Assembly (NCBI RefSeq): GCF_001013905.1
Contig: NZ_LN831790.1
Coordinates: forward strand, 5,346,001-5,410,000
Reading direction: 5' to 3'
Source of the DNA: Streptomyces leeuwenhoekii
Lineage (GTDB): Bacteria > Actinomycetota > Actinomycetes > Streptomycetales > Streptomycetaceae
Length of the DNA: 64,000 nt
A model generated the notes under the pieces. The model was not told the origin of the DNA and searched no databases. It was given only the letters and a program-made list of their open reading frames with translations. Of the stretch, positions 62,903 to 64,000 are shown piece after piece. A program made the translations under genes and the position numbers. Each line of letters starts with the position of its first letter. Position 1 is the first letter of the stretch.

Positions 62903-63430
62903 GTGCTGCGCGGAATGCTCCGCCGCGCCTCGGGGGACGTCGGGGACGACCCCCTGGACGCGGCGCAGGAACGCAGGGTGCGGGCGGTGCTCGCGCTCGG
63001 CGGGGTACCGCAGGCGGACCTGCCGGACGGGGTGCAGCAGGTCCGCCTGCGGTTGCTGGAGCGGGCCGCGAGCGGGCGGGAGGCACCGCGCGACGTCTCG
63101 GCGTGGGCGGCGGTGGTCGCCTCCAACCTGGCCATGGACTGGCACCGGGCCAAGCGCCGCCAGGAGCGGATCGGGGAGCGCCTGGCCGCGCTGCGCCAGG
63201 CGGAGCACCCCTCCGGGGAGGACACCAGCCTGCTCTCCCTCGCCGTCGCCCGCGGCCTGGACCACCTGCCCGACGCCCAGCGCCAGGTCGTCGTCCTGCG
63301 CTTCTACGCCGACCTGCCGGTGCGCGACATCGCCGAGCAGCTCGGCGTCCCCGAGGGCACGGTGAAGAGCAGGCTGCACACGGCGGTACGGGCCCTGCGC
63401 GCCCGCCTGCACGAGGACGAGGTGGTGTGA
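62903..63430 (+). CDS. ECF-family RNA polymerase sigma factor
   Basis: A 175-residue sigma-70-like protein. Region 2 is PDGVQQVRLRLLERAASG...AWAAVVASNLAMDWHRAKRR; region 4 is ARGLDHLPDAQRQVVVLRFYADLPVRDIAEQLGVPEGTVKSRLHTAVRALRARL. The GTG at 62903 has GGGGAGGA 6 nt upstream. The next gene, starting 1 nt after its stop, encodes a protein with one predicted membrane helix, so this is a sigma/anti-sigma type pair. An ECF promoter just upstream suggests autoregulation. Confidence 0.93.
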   Translation: MLRGMLRRASGDVGDDPLDAAQERRVRAVLALGGVPQADLPDGVQQVRLRLLERAASGREAPRDVSAWAAVVASNLAMDWHRAKRRQERIGERLAALRQAEHPSGEDTSLLSLAVARGLDHLPDAQRQVVVLRFYADLPVRDIAEQLGVPEGTVKSRLHTAVRALRARLHEDEVV

Positions 63431-63431
63431 C

Positions 63432-64000
63432 ATGACCGCCGGACACGACGGACGCGCCGGACATGACGGACGCGCCGAACGCGACGCGCGCGCCGGACAC
63501 GCCGGGTGCGGCGGGCAGACACCCCCCGGCGGCACCGGCACCGATCCGCTGATGGCCGCCATCACGGGCGACCCGCTGCCGCCCGGGGCCCGCGCGGACG
63601 ACGCCGCGCTGGCCGAGCACCGGTCGGCGGTGTCCGACGTGGCGCTGCTGAGGGAGCAGCTCGGGGTCATCGCCCAGGCGCTCTCGGAGCCGCCCGCCGC
63701 CGGGCGCGCCCCCGCGCCGGTCCCCGCGCCCGCCCGGACCCGGACCCGGGCTCCCCGCCCCCGGCGCCGCCCGCTCGCGCTGGTCCTCGGCACGCTCGCC
63801 GTCGCCTGCGCGGCCGCGGTGGCGACCGGACTGGGAGGGCTGCCGTTCGGGGCGGACGGCGACACCGGCGAGGCGTCCGGCGCGAGTGCGGCCGACGCGG
63901 GGGCCAAGACGGAGGCGCCCGCCCACGGCGCCCCCGGCCTCCTGGCCTGCGCCCGCCTGGTGGCCGAGGGCACGGTCACCGCGGTGGAACGGGTGCCCGG
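63432..64000 (+). CDS. putative anti-sigma or membrane partner of the ECF sigma factor (partial)
   Basis: The open frame starts at ATG 63432, 1 nt after the sigma stop, and runs off the window end. The first ~25 residues carry a repeated GHDGRA-type tail rich in His, Asp and Arg. Residues ~40-85 form a helical region (MAAITGDPLPP...ALAEHRSAVSDVALLREQLGVIAQAL) like the sigma-binding part of anti-sigma proteins. A Pro/Arg-rich stretch, a membrane helix (~113-132, LALVLGTLAVACAAAVATGL) and an outside domain follow. No zinc HxxxCxxC motif is visible. Confidence 0.7.
   Translation, partial: MTAGHDGRAGHDGRAERDARAGHAGCGGQTPPGGTGTDPLMAAITGDPLPPGARADDAALAEHRSAVSDVALLREQLGVIAQALSEPPAAGRAPAPVPAPARTRTRAPRPRRRPLALVLGTLAVACAAAVATGLGGLPFGADGDTGEASGASAADAGAKTEAPAHGAPGLLACARLVAEGTVTAVERVP

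Overview
The window is high-GC actinobacterial DNA and almost certainly Streptomyces. Coding density is high, GTG and TTG starts are frequent, GC3 is extreme, and the conserved genes match known Streptomyces blocks. These include ssbB-ettA-thioesterase-truncated globin, the PknG/GlnH/GlnX signalling operon, malQ, pepN, and an aspartate-semialdehyde dehydrogenase next to an ECF sigma factor. I see no rRNA, tRNA or CRISPR array.

Layout. 1-7.4 kb: housekeeping block with the C-terminus of a membrane GTPase, the sporulation-type SSB, a sortase-anchored thioester-domain surface protein, EttA, a hotdog thioesterase, a conserved protein, a group II globin and a PCMT-like methyltransferase. 7.4-18.4 kb: one minus-strand signalling block of GlnX-like membrane protein, GlnH-like glutamate sensor, coiled-coil protein, PknG kinase, PP2C phosphatase, VWA protein and FHA protein. 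18.7-27.5 kb: MscS channel, HNH protein, a decayed ECF-sigma/membrane-protein chimera, a secreted GH84-like enzyme, a small repeat-containing ORF, MalQ and a small membrane protein. 27.6-34.3 kb: four regulator modules, namely TetR/FAD monooxygenase, MarR/two EamA transporters, LysR, and MerR/ABM monooxygenase. Their operators are visible, and a 163-bp palindromic MITE-like element lies between two convergent genes. 34.4-37.0 kb: pepN.

37.1-61.4 kb is the most interesting part, an accessory island between pepN and asd. Its core is a set of genes overlapping by 4 nt: a sedoheptulose-7-phosphate cyclase of the 2-epi-5-epi-valiolone-synthase type, a single polypeptide fusing a ROK-family kinase to a zinc dehydrogenase, a TIM-barrel isomerase and a HAD phosphatase. 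Beyond the core on the same strand are a LovD/EstB-like serine hydrolase, a complete E1alpha/E1beta/E2 2-oxoacid dehydrogenase set and a sugar-porter MFS protein. Upstream on the same strand are an aldo/keto reductase and a bicovalent FAD oxidase. A divergent pair encodes a ValD/CetB-like VOC protein fused to an F420-type (deazaflavin) oxidoreductase, and an acyl-CoA synthetase. The right end is a gamma-butyrolactone-type module: AfsA homologue, divergent ArpA/ScbR-like receptor, HAD-like protein, SDR and an MFS exporter. The left end has an inactivated IS701-type transposase-like gene divergent from a second TetR regulator. AT-rich promoter motifs are shared between the two ends. My reading is a hormone-controlled pathway to a non-amino C7 carbasugar (gabosine-like), possibly acylated. 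No aminotransferase, glycosyltransferase or nucleotidyltransferase is present.

61.5-64 kb: asd returns to the conserved chromosome, followed by a divergent ECF sigma factor with a candidate autoregulated promoter and the start of its membrane partner.
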